DNA of 64,000 nucleotides from Candidatus Gastranaerophilales bacterium (lineage in GTDB: Bacteria; Cyanobacteriota; Vampirovibrionia; Gastranaerophilales; CAJFVJ01): contig CALUSR010000005.1 of NCBI GenBank assembly GCA_944323485.1, forward strand, positions 1-64,000, given 5' to 3'. How positions within the stretch are numbered: the stretch's first letter is position 1; each line of letters opens with the position of its first letter. Positions 24,179 to 32,645 of the stretch are shown here, one piece after another. The notes below the pieces were generated by a model. That model saw nothing but the letters and a program-made list of their open reading frames with translations. It was not told where the DNA came from and did no database searches. Position numbers and translations under genes: made by a program.

Positions 24179-25339
24179 ATGAAAAAGATTGCCGTATTTA
24201 TCTCAGCAGTTGTCATAGGAGCATCTCTTTGTGCCTTCGTAAATGCACAGACTACGGATGCAACAACTCCAACGCCGGCAGCTGCAACAACACAAGAAAA
24301 AACAGCTCCTGCTGTTCAACCGACACAGCAGAATTCTGACATACAGCCTGTTGACAACACTCAACAGCAAACGTCAAACAGCAGCACAACACCTGTTTCA
24401 GATAAAGAAAAAACTGCACCTCCGAAGATGGATGCACCATCACCAGATAATACAAAAACTTCTGCTCCAGCAATGACCGTTCAACCGTCTCAAACAGCAG
24501 CACCTCAGCAAGAAGACCTCGGTGACTGGGTTGAAATAGGAAGGGATTCTTTCTTTAACCTGAGAAACTTTGAATATTCTGACGACGGACTTATCGGATA
24601 CTGGGTAAAACTCGGAAAAGGTAATGCTCTTAAGGCTGTTGAACGTACAACAACAGGTCATGAAGACTATTTTCTTGTTTCAAACTGCAAAAACAACACT
24701 ATTACTTATCTTGACAAAGTTTTATACGACGAGCAGGGGAATGTTATTGGTGATAGAAAATCAGGTTCTGATTTCCCGAATGTTGCAAAAAATCCGGCAC
24801 AATATGCATTTGAAGCAGTTAATCCTGATTCTACAGAGCAGTATATTCAAAGAAATGCCTGCCTTGTTTATGATTATGTAAAAGCAAAAGGCAACACTTT
24901 CAACAGAGCGGACCTTGCAAAACTCTTTTCACCAACAAAAACAGCAGAGGTAACAACGACATCAAAAACCGTACTTGTTTCAGATGTCTACCCTATATCA
25001 GAAAATCCGAACTGGCATAAGATTTCAGAGAATAAATATTTTGATTTAACCTCTGTAAAAACATCTGACAAAGGTGTTTCCACTGTTTGGGTAAAAGAGT
25101 ATAATGACGGCTCTTTTGAGCTTATTGACACCAAAAAAATTCTCTACAATATGTCACTTGTTCAATATGACTGCGCAAACAAGAAAACAAAAATCTTGAG
25201 ATCTATTGACTATGATTTGAACCAAAAAGTTATAAGAGATTTTGACTATTCAAACTTTGCAATATGGAAAGTTTCTCAAGATAAAAACAGCGATCTTGAA
25301 TATGCTTTCCTCTGCACATACAAAAAAGATATGAAATGA
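24179..25339 (+). CDS. Secreted protein with low-complexity linker and two adhesin-E-like domains
   Basis: 386 residues. Signal peptide about 1-22 (ending AFVNA). Residues 23-115 are a Thr/Pro/Gln/Ala-rich linker. Two related domains follow: about 117-235 (DWVEIGRDSFFNL, GYWVKLGKG, two Cys) and about 275-380 (NWHKISENKYFDL, VSTVWVKEY, two Cys). Each ends with an internal Cys pair, like the small protein at 22706. The linker suggests a cell-wall- or outer-membrane-spanning arm. It ends in an ATGA overlap with the hydrolase gene. Confidence 0.7.
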   Translation: MKKIAVFISAVVIGASLCAFVNAQTTDATTPTPAAATTQEKTAPAVQPTQQNSDIQPVDNTQQQTSNSSTTPVSDKEKTAPPKMDAPSPDNTKTSAPAMTVQPSQTAAPQQEDLGDWVEIGRDSFFNLRNFEYSDDGLIGYWVKLGKGNALKAVERTTTGHEDYFLVSNCKNNTITYLDKVLYDEQGNVIGDRKSGSDFPNVAKNPAQYAFEAVNPDSTEQYIQRNACLVYDYVKAKGNTFNRADLAKLFSPTKTAEVTTTSKTVLVSDVYPISENPNWHKISENKYFDLTSVKTSDKGVSTVWVKEYNDGSFELIDTKKILYNMSLVQYDCANKKTKILRSIDYDLNQKVIRDFDYSNFAIWKVSQDKNSDLEYAFLCTYKKDMK

Positions 25340-26085
25340 AGGAACTGTTTCTAAATTCAAAATCGCTCAAAATAGCAATAAATCTTTATACCGGCGGGCA
25401 TGATGGGTGTATCATCATAGCCCCCGGTTGGTTTATGACTAAAGATTCAAAAGCTTTCTCAGAACTCTCTGAAATGCTCTCTGATGACTTTGATGTCATC
25501 ACAATGGATTTTCGGGGACACGGCAGAAGCACGGGAGCATACACTTTTACACAAAAGGAAACAGCTGACCTTGATGCTGTTATCAACTATGCAAAAGGAT
25601 ATTACAAAAAAATTAACCTTCTTGGTTTCTCTTTAGGTGCCGCAATGGTATTGATAGCAGGAGCAAAAAAAGAAAACAATATTTCAAAAATAATTGCGGT
25701 AAGTCCTCCTGTTTCTTTTGATAAAATAGAAAACCACTGCTGGAAAAAAGAAGCGTGGGCTTCAACCCTGAAAAAATGTGAACTCAAAAGATGGTTTTCA
25801 ATAAGACCGAGTTTGAGAGGATTATTCTCAAAAGATAAACCGGTACCTGAGGATATCATCGATAAAATAGAAGCACCGATACTGTTTATTGCGGGAGAAA
25901 AAGACCCGACAGTATATTGCTGGCATACTGAAGAACTGTATAAAAAAGCAAATGAAAAAAAACAGCTTGAAATAATTAAAAACGGACTTCATGCTGAAGA
26001 TTTGTTTCTGAAAGATAAGATATATTTTGTCAAACTATGCAAAGACTGGTTACAAAATACGGAGTATTGTGCAGCAAAAAAATAA
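25336..26085 (+). CDS. Alpha/beta-hydrolase
   Basis: 249 residues. The oxyanion strand APGWFMTKDSKAF, the D-FRGHGRS turn (ITMDFRGHGRSTG), and the nucleophile elbow GFSLGAAM (GxSxG) are clear. The acid Asp is in FIAGEKDPTVYC and the His in GLHAEDLF. A cytoplasmic esterase or acyl hydrolase is likely; the substrate is unknown. The ATGA overlap with the secreted protein gene implies coupled translation. Confidence 0.88.
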   Translation: MKELFLNSKSLKIAINLYTGGHDGCIIIAPGWFMTKDSKAFSELSEMLSDDFDVITMDFRGHGRSTGAYTFTQKETADLDAVINYAKGYYKKINLLGFSLGAAMVLIAGAKKENNISKIIAVSPPVSFDKIENHCWKKEAWASTLKKCELKRWFSIRPSLRGLFSKDKPVPEDIIDKIEAPILFIAGEKDPTVYCWHTEELYKKANEKKQLEIIKNGLHAEDLFLKDKIYFVKLCKDWLQNTEYCAAKK

Positions 26086-26127
26086 AGTGTATTATTGTTG
26101 TAATTAATAAAATAACGGATAAAATTT

Positions 26128-27183
26128 ATGACTAAAAATGATTTAAAACTATCTCTATCAGAAAAAATAACATTTGTATCTATGCTAACAAATTATTTTC
26201 AGGCAGAAATTCCTGTTTCGGAAGCATTACATCTTGTTGAGCAGGATTGTTCAAATCGAAAAATAAAATATCTTGCACACAGTTTAACCTCGGCTATTGC
26301 AAAAGGAAATAGCCTTTATAAAGCTCTTGATAAATTTCATGACACTTTCGGTGATATATTTATGGCAATTGCAAGAGCTGGAGAAGAGTCAGGGGAAATC
26401 GACAAAAACTGGAAGCGTCTTTTGACAATCCTTGAGTCAGAAAAACAAATCAGAGATAAAATAATTTTTGCAATGATATACCCTTGCATACTGACAATAA
26501 TCGGACTTATTGTTATAGTCATATTTTTGGGATGGGTATTCCCTTCTTTTGCCGAAACAATAACAGGCAACGGCGGAAACCTGCCTGCTTCTCTCGTCTT
26601 TTTACTTGCTTTCAGGGCATTTATTTTTAATAATTTTATACTGCTGGGACTTGCAATTATAGCAGCGGTCGTAGCTTTTATCTATGCTATGAAACAAAAA
26701 GCCTGCAGAGATTTTGTTGATAAAATAGCAGTAAAAATCCCTGTTTTATCAAATCTCATAAAATATCTCAATCTTATGCACTTCTTTGCCATATTTCAAG
26801 TTACATATGATGCAGGTATACCGATAGTTCATTCTTTAGAGCTTGCGACATCCTCCGTAAAAAATTCTTATATTTACGGAAAATTCAAACAAATTCCGAT
26901 AAAAATAGAAAAAGGGCTTACTTTAGCAAAAACTTTGAAAATGACAGATATTGTTCCGTTTGATATGATTGCAATTATTTCATCGGGAGAAAATTCAGGT
27001 AAGCTAGGTCAGATGCTGCAAACGGTGTCAAAAACTCTCGAAGAAAAAGTTGACGCAGCAATCAAAGCTCTTGTTAAACTGATTGAACCAATTTTGATAG
27101 TAATATTCGGAATATTTGTTCTTTATATGCTTGTTGTTTTCGTTAAATCAAATCTGGCAATGCTTAACTCTATTCCGATGTAA
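26128..27183 (+). CDS. Type II secretion / type IV pilus inner-membrane protein (GspF/PilC family)
   Basis: 351 residues, somewhat shorter than the usual ~400. Two T2SSF domains: about 12-135 (EKITFVSMLTNYFQAEIPVSEAL, MAIARAGEESGEID) and about 215-340 (FFAIFQVTYDAGIPIVHSLELA, MIAIISSGENSGKLGQML). TM segments lie near 115-140, 165-190 and 320-345. Family members form the platform under the ATPase of pili and secretion systems. No pilin, ATPase or secretin gene is adjacent, so it is an orphan gene here. Confidence 0.9.
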   Translation: MTKNDLKLSLSEKITFVSMLTNYFQAEIPVSEALHLVEQDCSNRKIKYLAHSLTSAIAKGNSLYKALDKFHDTFGDIFMAIARAGEESGEIDKNWKRLLTILESEKQIRDKIIFAMIYPCILTIIGLIVIVIFLGWVFPSFAETITGNGGNLPASLVFLLAFRAFIFNNFILLGLAIIAAVVAFIYAMKQKACRDFVDKIAVKIPVLSNLIKYLNLMHFFAIFQVTYDAGIPIVHSLELATSSVKNSYIYGKFKQIPIKIEKGLTLAKTLKMTDIVPFDMIAIISSGENSGKLGQMLQTVSKTLEEKVDAAIKALVKLIEPILIVIFGIFVLYMLVVFVKSNLAMLNSIPM

Positions 27184-27218
27184 TTGTATGAGCTTCTTTA
27201 TTTTCAGGATTAAAAAAA

Positions 27219-27446
27219 ATGAAACAAAAACTAAAACTAAAAGGACACATAATCGACTCGCTTGTTCTCTCGAAACTTCTTGATGAAATCAGCAACTTAG
27301 GCATCGAATGTTATGCAACTGATATCAAAGTAGGCAAAAGGAGAGAAGATAATTCTGAAGCAACTTTTATTATCGAAACGGATGATTCAAAAAAAATGAC
27401 AGAAGCTATCAAACTCGCAAAAGAACAGGGAGCGTACGAAGACTGA
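27219..27446 (+). CDS. Stand-alone LOR/SDH conserved domain protein
   Basis: 75 residues: LKGHIIDSLVLSKLLDEISN, then ECYATDIKVGKRREDNSEAT, then ETDDSKKMTEAIKLAKEQGA. This matches the LOR/SDH bifunctional enzyme conserved domain, normally joined to larger proteins such as the cyanobacterial ArgZ/AgrE arginine dihydrolase-ornithine cyclodeaminase or archaeal TIGR00300 proteins. Here it is a complete small gene with AGGA upstream. Its partner enzyme is not in the window. The assignment is from motif memory. Confidence 0.65.
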   Translation: MKQKLKLKGHIIDSLVLSKLLDEISNLGIECYATDIKVGKRREDNSEATFIIETDDSKKMTEAIKLAKEQGAYED

Positions 27447-27447
27447 T

Positions 27448-28782
27448 TTATTCACTGACAGGGTTTTCAGCTTTGATACGTCTTTCTATCCGCAACTTGA
27501 GAACTCTAGTTGAATCTGTTTTCACAACTCGATACGTGAAAAATTCATCTGATACTTCATCATTCTCAGCAGCAATACGTCCGAGTTTTTTCACAAAATA
27601 TCCGCCTATTGTTTTGACATCCTCGTCATCATCAAGAGATACATTGAAATACTCATTGAATTCATCGGTTCTCATCTTGCCGCAAATTTCATAAACATTA
27701 TCTCCCGTTTGTTTGACGTCTTTTTCTTCTTCATCAAACTCGTCCTGAACTTCTCCGAATATTTCTTCAAGAACATCCTCAAGAGTAACAAGTCCGCTGG
27801 TACCTCCGAATTCATCGACAACAATTGCCATCTGGAAGCGGCGTTTCTGGAACTCAACAGCAAGATTATCTATAGTCATTGTTTCCGGTATAAAAAATGC
27901 TTCTCTCAAAATAGATGAGAGTTCTATTTTTTTATGTTCAGCAATAATGGGATAGATGTCTTTTATGTGCAAAAATCCGACAATATGGTCAAGGTCGCAG
28001 CCATAGACGGGATATCTTGTATACTGATTTTCGATAATAATTTTGCTCAAATTCTCCTGAGAGATATCAAGAGGAATACAAACCATATCCGGACGGGGAA
28101 TCATTATCTGCTCTGCTGTCAAATCAGAAAACTTGAACACGTTCTGGAGCATCTCAGTTTCCTTTTCATTCAGCACACCGCCTTTATAACTTGCATCAAT
28201 CAGCATATTCAACTCTTCAGTCGAGTGAACCATATGATGCCCCGAAGCAGGTTCTATCCGGCACATTCTGAGTAATATATTTCCCAAACCGTTCAAAAGG
28301 AAAATCATTGGAGCAAAAAGTCTTGTAACAACATACATCGGTTTTGCAACAAAAAGAGTAGTTCCTTCAGGAAACTGCAGCGCTATAGACTTCGGCATCA
28401 GCTCGCCGATAACAACATGCAAAACGGTAATCAAAGCAAATGCAATGGTAATTGCAACCGTATGAGTTGTAAAAGATTCAAAAGAATCAGGTAAAAAACC
28501 GAACAGAGGATGTATAAGTCTTGCAATAGTTGATTCTCCAACCCAACCTATACCCAAGCTGGATATTGTAATCCCGAGTTGGACGGCTGCGATATATCTG
28601 TCAATGTTTTTTACAGCATCAAGAGCAAGTTTTGCATCAAAGTTTCCCTCGTTTGAAAGCTGTAATATACGGGTTTTTCTGACTCCAACCAGGGCAAACT
28701 CGGCTGCGACAAAAAAAGCATTTAAAAGTAACAGGAAAGTGATTATGAACAGATTTAATATAAGCGAAATATCTATGGACAT
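27448..28782 (-). CDS. CNNM/CorC (HlyC) family membrane protein with CBS domains
   Basis: 444 residues. The N-terminal DUF21 domain (about 1-195) has four hydrophobic segments, with FFVAAEFALVGVRKTRI and SSLGIGWVGESTIA. Two CBS domains follow (about 205-330; IMIPRPDMVCIPLD, YTRYPVYGCDLDHIVGFLHI, VVDEFGGTSGLVTLEDVLEE). The C-terminal CorC_HlyC domain is about 345-430. Relatives transport or regulate Mg2+/Co2+; the old hemolysin name is not meant literally. It converges on the LOR/SDH gene with 1 nt between stops. Confidence 0.92.
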   Translation of the reverse strand: MSIDISLILNLFIITFLLLLNAFFVAAEFALVGVRKTRILQLSNEGNFDAKLALDAVKNIDRYIAAVQLGITISSLGIGWVGESTIARLIHPLFGFLPDSFESFTTHTVAITIAFALITVLHVVIGELMPKSIALQFPEGTTLFVAKPMYVVTRLFAPMIFLLNGLGNILLRMCRIEPASGHHMVHSTEELNMLIDASYKGGVLNEKETEMLQNVFKFSDLTAEQIMIPRPDMVCIPLDISQENLSKIIIENQYTRYPVYGCDLDHIVGFLHIKDIYPIIAEHKKIELSSILREAFFIPETMTIDNLAVEFQKRRFQMAIVVDEFGGTSGLVTLEDVLEEIFGEVQDEFDEEEKDVKQTGDNVYEICGKMRTDEFNEYFNVSLDDDEDVKTIGGYFVKKLGRIAAENDEVSDEFFTYRVVKTDSTRVLKLRIERRIKAENPVSE

Positions 28783-28820
28783 AAGGTTTCCAAATATGTA
28801 TTCAATAACTGGATAATAAT

Positions 28821-28860
28821 ATAAAAAAAGAAACTTTTCAACTTTGTAAAGCTGAAAAGT
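28821..28860 (-). terminator. Rho-independent terminator
   Basis: On the minus strand, hairpin ACTTTTCA-GCTTT-AC-AAAG-TTGAAAAGT followed by TTCTTTTTTT. It ends the transcript of the gene at 28897-30159. Confidence 0.75.
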
Positions 28861-28896
28861 ATAAAAATGAATAAAGGAAATATATAACTAAGTAAA

Positions 28897-30159
28897 TCAA
28901 GCAAATAATTTGAAACTCATCTCTATAGTTTTTTCTATAAGTTTTTGTGCTCCGTCTATTTCGTTTGTGACTGCCTTCTGTTGTGTTTCTGCAGTTTTTT
29001 GCTGCATATCAAATTCTTGATCTTTTGATTTTATTTTTGCAGTTTCTGCATCATATTTTGCAATAGCTGCTTCATCATCATCGGTATAATATTCATCGCT
29101 TATATCAGGACCGGTTCTCCAGTCATAGTTTTTGATTGCTTCTTTGACATAATATTTTTTGCCGTCTTTTGTATATGAACCGTCTGCGGCTATTTTTACT
29201 CCATCAAGCGCATATGACCCGTCAGAATAATAACGAACACCGTTTGATTCATAAGAACCGTCTGCATAATGTCTTATACCATCAGTTGTTGTATAAGATT
29301 TATCCTGATAATGACGGACTCCGTCGCCTGTTGTATAAGAACCGTCGTCATGATATACAGGTCCGTTGTCAATTTCTATTGTTCTGACTCCGCCTTTTGT
29401 TGCGCCTACCAGATTGAAGGTTTCGCCTGTATATAATATTGCATTATGTCTGTTTGAGTCTGTAATAGGAACTGTTGTTACTCCGTATGCTCTTGCAGCA
29501 TTTCTATTAGGATTATAATAAATATTCGGGTTTGCATTCATCAGCTCTTGTCTTTTTTTCATAAACTCTGATGAATAAGGTTCTATATCAGGATAGTTAT
29601 TCATAATAATTCTATCAAGACAGTCATTTTTTCCAGAACCCCATGCATCAACAGATACAGAGTTGACTGCTACCTGATCATTTATGGTTTGAGTTGTGAT
29701 TGTTCCTTTTGTATTGTTTGCTATATCTGAATTATATCCGTTATCAGAATTGTATCCATATCCGGCATCAGAAGCTGAATAGTCCTCATCAAGCCTTGCT
29801 AAACGCCATTTGCCGTTTCTTAAATTGTTTTCTATATTCCATGATGTAACAGGTTCACCCTGATCATTCTTCTCTTTAGATAAATCTATTACCTGATTGT
29901 CTGCCATATTCAAAACCATCAGGTTTACTTTCTTGAGGTTTTCTTCGTTCAAAGAAAGTGTAAGTTCTTCACCGTTAGAATCGGTAGTTTTTACATACAA
30001 AATTCTGTTAGAAAGTTTTCTTGCTTTTTCTGCAGCAAGACTTTCCATATCACGGGTAAGTTGCAGTCTTCTGTCACTTATCTGCATAACAAGATATTCC
30101 AAATCGCTTTTTCTCAGTGTGAGCAAGTCCAAATGTGCCTGCGATGCTGCTAGACCCAT
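28897..30159 (-). CDS. Lineage-type helical protein with GSY/YYxDG repeats
   Basis: 420 residues. The N-terminus MGLAASQAHLDLLTLRKSDL followed by ~50 helical residues is a form I know from several gut-bacterial proteins of unknown role. Residues about 265-345 hold five to six copies of an 11-14-residue unit (YADGSY, YYSDGSY, KIAADGSY, YYxDKSY) like short beta-hairpin repeats. The C-terminal ~60 residues form a long coiled-coil-like helix ending in LIEKTIEMSFKLFA. No signal peptide. AAGGAG lies upstream of the start. It could be a secreted structural or flagellum/hook-like substrate, but this is inference only. Confidence 0.6.
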   Translation of the reverse strand: MGLAASQAHLDLLTLRKSDLEYLVMQISDRRLQLTRDMESLAAEKARKLSNRILYVKTTDSNGEELTLSLNEENLKKVNLMVLNMADNQVIDLSKEKNDQGEPVTSWNIENNLRNGKWRLARLDEDYSASDAGYGYNSDNGYNSDIANNTKGTITTQTINDQVAVNSVSVDAWGSGKNDCLDRIIMNNYPDIEPYSSEFMKKRQELMNANPNIYYNPNRNAARAYGVTTVPITDSNRHNAILYTGETFNLVGATKGGVRTIEIDNGPVYHDDGSYTTGDGVRHYQDKSYTTTDGIRHYADGSYESNGVRYYSDGSYALDGVKIAADGSYTKDGKKYYVKEAIKNYDWRTGPDISDEYYTDDDEAAIAKYDAETAKIKSKDQEFDMQQKTAETQQKAVTNEIDGAQKLIEKTIEMSFKLFA

Positions 30160-30274
30160 ATTTTATATCTCCTTTTTACCGCTTTGTAGATTCATAACTT
30201 ACATTTATATAAAAACAAATAATATATACAAAATGCATAAAAAGTATATATCATTACATAAATTAACAAAACGG

Positions 30275-32038
30275 CTAAAGCTTATCACTATGGCGTTTTA
30301 ACAATTTGCTGAAATCAGGTGACGAACTAAGCTCAAAATGAAATCTTCCCGTCGGCTGTGATGATTCAAACCTGTTGTTCCCGAGTCCGAAGCCCCAGTA
30401 TAATCTTGCGCTAAGATTCTCTTTCAGCGCTATTCTCAACCCGAGACCAACACTTGTGAGAAAATGGTGCTTGCTCAAACTTTCATCATACAAACCCGAT
30501 GGAAATACTCCACCATGGTCAACAAATACTGCACCTTTTATCATTTTTCGAAGATTTACATAGCCTAGTTTTTCATTCCCGGCTTTCTCAGGTAAAAAAG
30601 GTAAAGGCAGAAGCAGTTCTGCACTTGCCATATAACCGCTTTTTCCTAACAGGAGGCTTTCTGAAAAACCTCTAACTGTTGAAATTCCTCCGAGCTGATA
30701 TTGTTCAATCCAGGGTAAGTTTCTGTTCGGAGAATATTGCCCTCCCAATCTGAATTGTCCTATAATCCCGTGTCCGAAGTCATGCAGTCTTGTAATATTT
30801 CCTTCGTATTTGAAGAAGTTATGCTGCCCGCTGAGCATATACATCCCGACAGAAGCATAATGACCTGAGTACCATATACCCTTAGGCGTATCTTTTCTTA
30901 AGCTAAATCCCTGAGTCAGAGAAAAAACATTTGTATCGTCAATTTCGCTCTTATCAAAGAAAGTTGTAGAATATTTAAAGTTTGCAGATGAAAAACTATC
31001 AAGAGTAAAATCAGATTTGCTGATTATCGGATGAGTAATATATCCGCTGTAAGAGAAGGCATTCCCTGAATATCTGTCGTACATACCTCCGAGAGTACTA
31101 AGGTTATTATAAGAAAACAAAAAACCTGCGTTTGTCCCGTATTTGTTTATCGGTATATGATAATCTCCGAACACAACCTGAGAGTGTCTTCCGAGGAAAG
31201 AGCCTATTGTCATCTTATCTCTTACACCCAAAAGGCTGTCGGCACTCAGAACAGCGCCTCCTCTCAACAAACCAGAGCCGTCTCTTCCTGAGTTATCAAA
31301 TACTCCCGTAAGATGAAAGGGAAACGGATCATCTGCATTGATTTTTATATCGGTAGAGTTCGGGTCTTTCCCCTGAGAAATTCTTGCGTCCAGTTTAACC
31401 GAGTTTGTATTGTTGAATTTTATGAGGTCTTCTTCAAGTGCTCTCAGCTTAAATATTTTTCCGCTTTCTGCATGGAGTCTGTCTTCTATGTATTTTGTTT
31501 TTGTATATTTGTTTCCCGATATTGAAATATCACCTACTTTTCCCTCAGAAAGTTCTATTTTTACGATACCTGATGAAAAATCCTGCGGTGGCAGATAGGC
31601 ATAAGAAGTGATATAGTCGTTAATAATATAAAATTTTGAAATATCATTCACAACTGATTGAATTTCTTTGAGAGAAACTTCTTCATCTATAATCGGAACA
31701 ACAAGCTGCTGGAGTTGAGTTTCCGTAAAAACTTCCGATTTTGTCGGGAACTCGACCTGTTTTATGAGGAATTTTTCAACATCATCGGGTTCCTGAACAT
31801 AGTTTTTTGCCTCTTCGACATTTGTGAGGCTTTTCATCGTATCCCGCTGTTTTTCATCTGAAGTATTGTCTTTTGATAATTCGATAACTTCTTTTACTTC
31901 AGCTGACTGTTCGTATTTTTTCAACTCGGGAACCGCATTCGGATTTTTGAGAGGCATATCTTCTGATAATGAAATATTGTTTGCTGAGAAGGCAATCATA
32001 TACAAAAAAATCAATGCCATAAAAATTTTTTTTTGCAT
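30275..32038 (-). CDS. TpsB-type outer-membrane transporter (ShlB/FhaC/HecB family)
   Basis: 587 residues from the ATG at 32038 (GAGAG upstream); the in-frame TTG at 32050 is rejected. Signal peptide about 1-20. Residues 95-200 hold a POTRA-type region (FPTKSEVFTETQLQQLV...GKVGDISISGNKYTKT) and about 200-250 a second one. The rest is an Omp85-type beta barrel with the loop-6 motif QLGGISTVRGF and a terminal strand ending in SSPDFSKLLK. These proteins export large TpsA adhesins or hemolysins across the outer membrane. No TpsA gene is next to it. It shows that the cell has an outer membrane. Confidence 0.88.
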   Translation of the reverse strand: MQKKIFMALIFLYMIAFSANNISLSEDMPLKNPNAVPELKKYEQSAEVKEVIELSKDNTSDEKQRDTMKSLTNVEEAKNYVQEPDDVEKFLIKQVEFPTKSEVFTETQLQQLVVPIIDEEVSLKEIQSVVNDISKFYIINDYITSYAYLPPQDFSSGIVKIELSEGKVGDISISGNKYTKTKYIEDRLHAESGKIFKLRALEEDLIKFNNTNSVKLDARISQGKDPNSTDIKINADDPFPFHLTGVFDNSGRDGSGLLRGGAVLSADSLLGVRDKMTIGSFLGRHSQVVFGDYHIPINKYGTNAGFLFSYNNLSTLGGMYDRYSGNAFSYSGYITHPIISKSDFTLDSFSSANFKYSTTFFDKSEIDDTNVFSLTQGFSLRKDTPKGIWYSGHYASVGMYMLSGQHNFFKYEGNITRLHDFGHGIIGQFRLGGQYSPNRNLPWIEQYQLGGISTVRGFSESLLLGKSGYMASAELLLPLPFLPEKAGNEKLGYVNLRKMIKGAVFVDHGGVFPSGLYDESLSKHHFLTSVGLGLRIALKENLSARLYWGFGLGNNRFESSQPTGRFHFELSSSPDFSKLLKRHSDKL

Positions 32039-32123
32039 AAACACTCTCAAACTCTACCTTATCCGAATAAAATTATATTATCATTATTGAATTATTAAAG
32101 CAAAGAATGTTAGAATAAAAATC

Positions 32124-32645
32124 ATGCTTAAAAAGTGTTTTTTCAATATATTTCTATTAATTTTTGCTGTTTTTTCAGGTTCAAATTTTGCGTTTGCTCA
32201 AAATGCGATGAAACCTGTCGGGCTCAATATTTTGATAAATAAAGACGGATTTGCCGGTTTTAACCATCCGGTTGAAGTCTTGAACAGACGAAGTATCACC
32301 GAAGATATAAACAATGCAAGAAGCAAAACCCTGAGAAAAGATATTAGAGTTCCTCTAAAGAACACTATGTTTAGGATAGTCGACTCATCAAGCAGCGAAA
32401 CAAACACTAAAGTTGTCGATGTTATAGACATTTCAAAAAACGGTATGCTGATTGAAACATCTTCAAGAGCTAACATCGGAGAAGAAATAAATATTGATTT
32501 TGAATACAGAGATATGCCTTTTGAAATTCAGGGGGTTGTTGTGAGAGTCCCATCAGATGACAGAGCAGGAATAAAGTTTGTAAATCTCGATACAGTCAAC
32601 TCAACCATTATTTTATATTTAAGCATGTTTGAGGAATCTCTCTGA
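32124..32645 (+). CDS. PilZ-domain protein with a signal peptide
   Basis: 173 residues. Signal peptide KKCFFNIFLLIFAVFSGSNFAFA (cleavage near residue 25). The PilZ domain (about 68-170) carries both c-di-GMP-binding motifs: R71-x3-R75 in LRKDIRVP and D102-x-S104-x2-G107 in DISKNGMLIE. PilZ domains normally sense cytoplasmic c-di-GMP, so an exported one is unusual. The start at 32124 is well placed, and a start after the signal peptide (MKPVG) is possible but has no ribosome site. Its 3' end overlaps the convergent histidine kinase gene by 38 nt. Confidence 0.75.
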   Translation: MLKKCFFNIFLLIFAVFSGSNFAFAQNAMKPVGLNILINKDGFAGFNHPVEVLNRRSITEDINNARSKTLRKDIRVPLKNTMFRIVDSSSSETNTKVVDVIDISKNGMLIETSSRANIGEEINIDFEYRDMPFEIQGVVVRVPSDDRAGIKFVNLDTVNSTIILYLSMFEESL

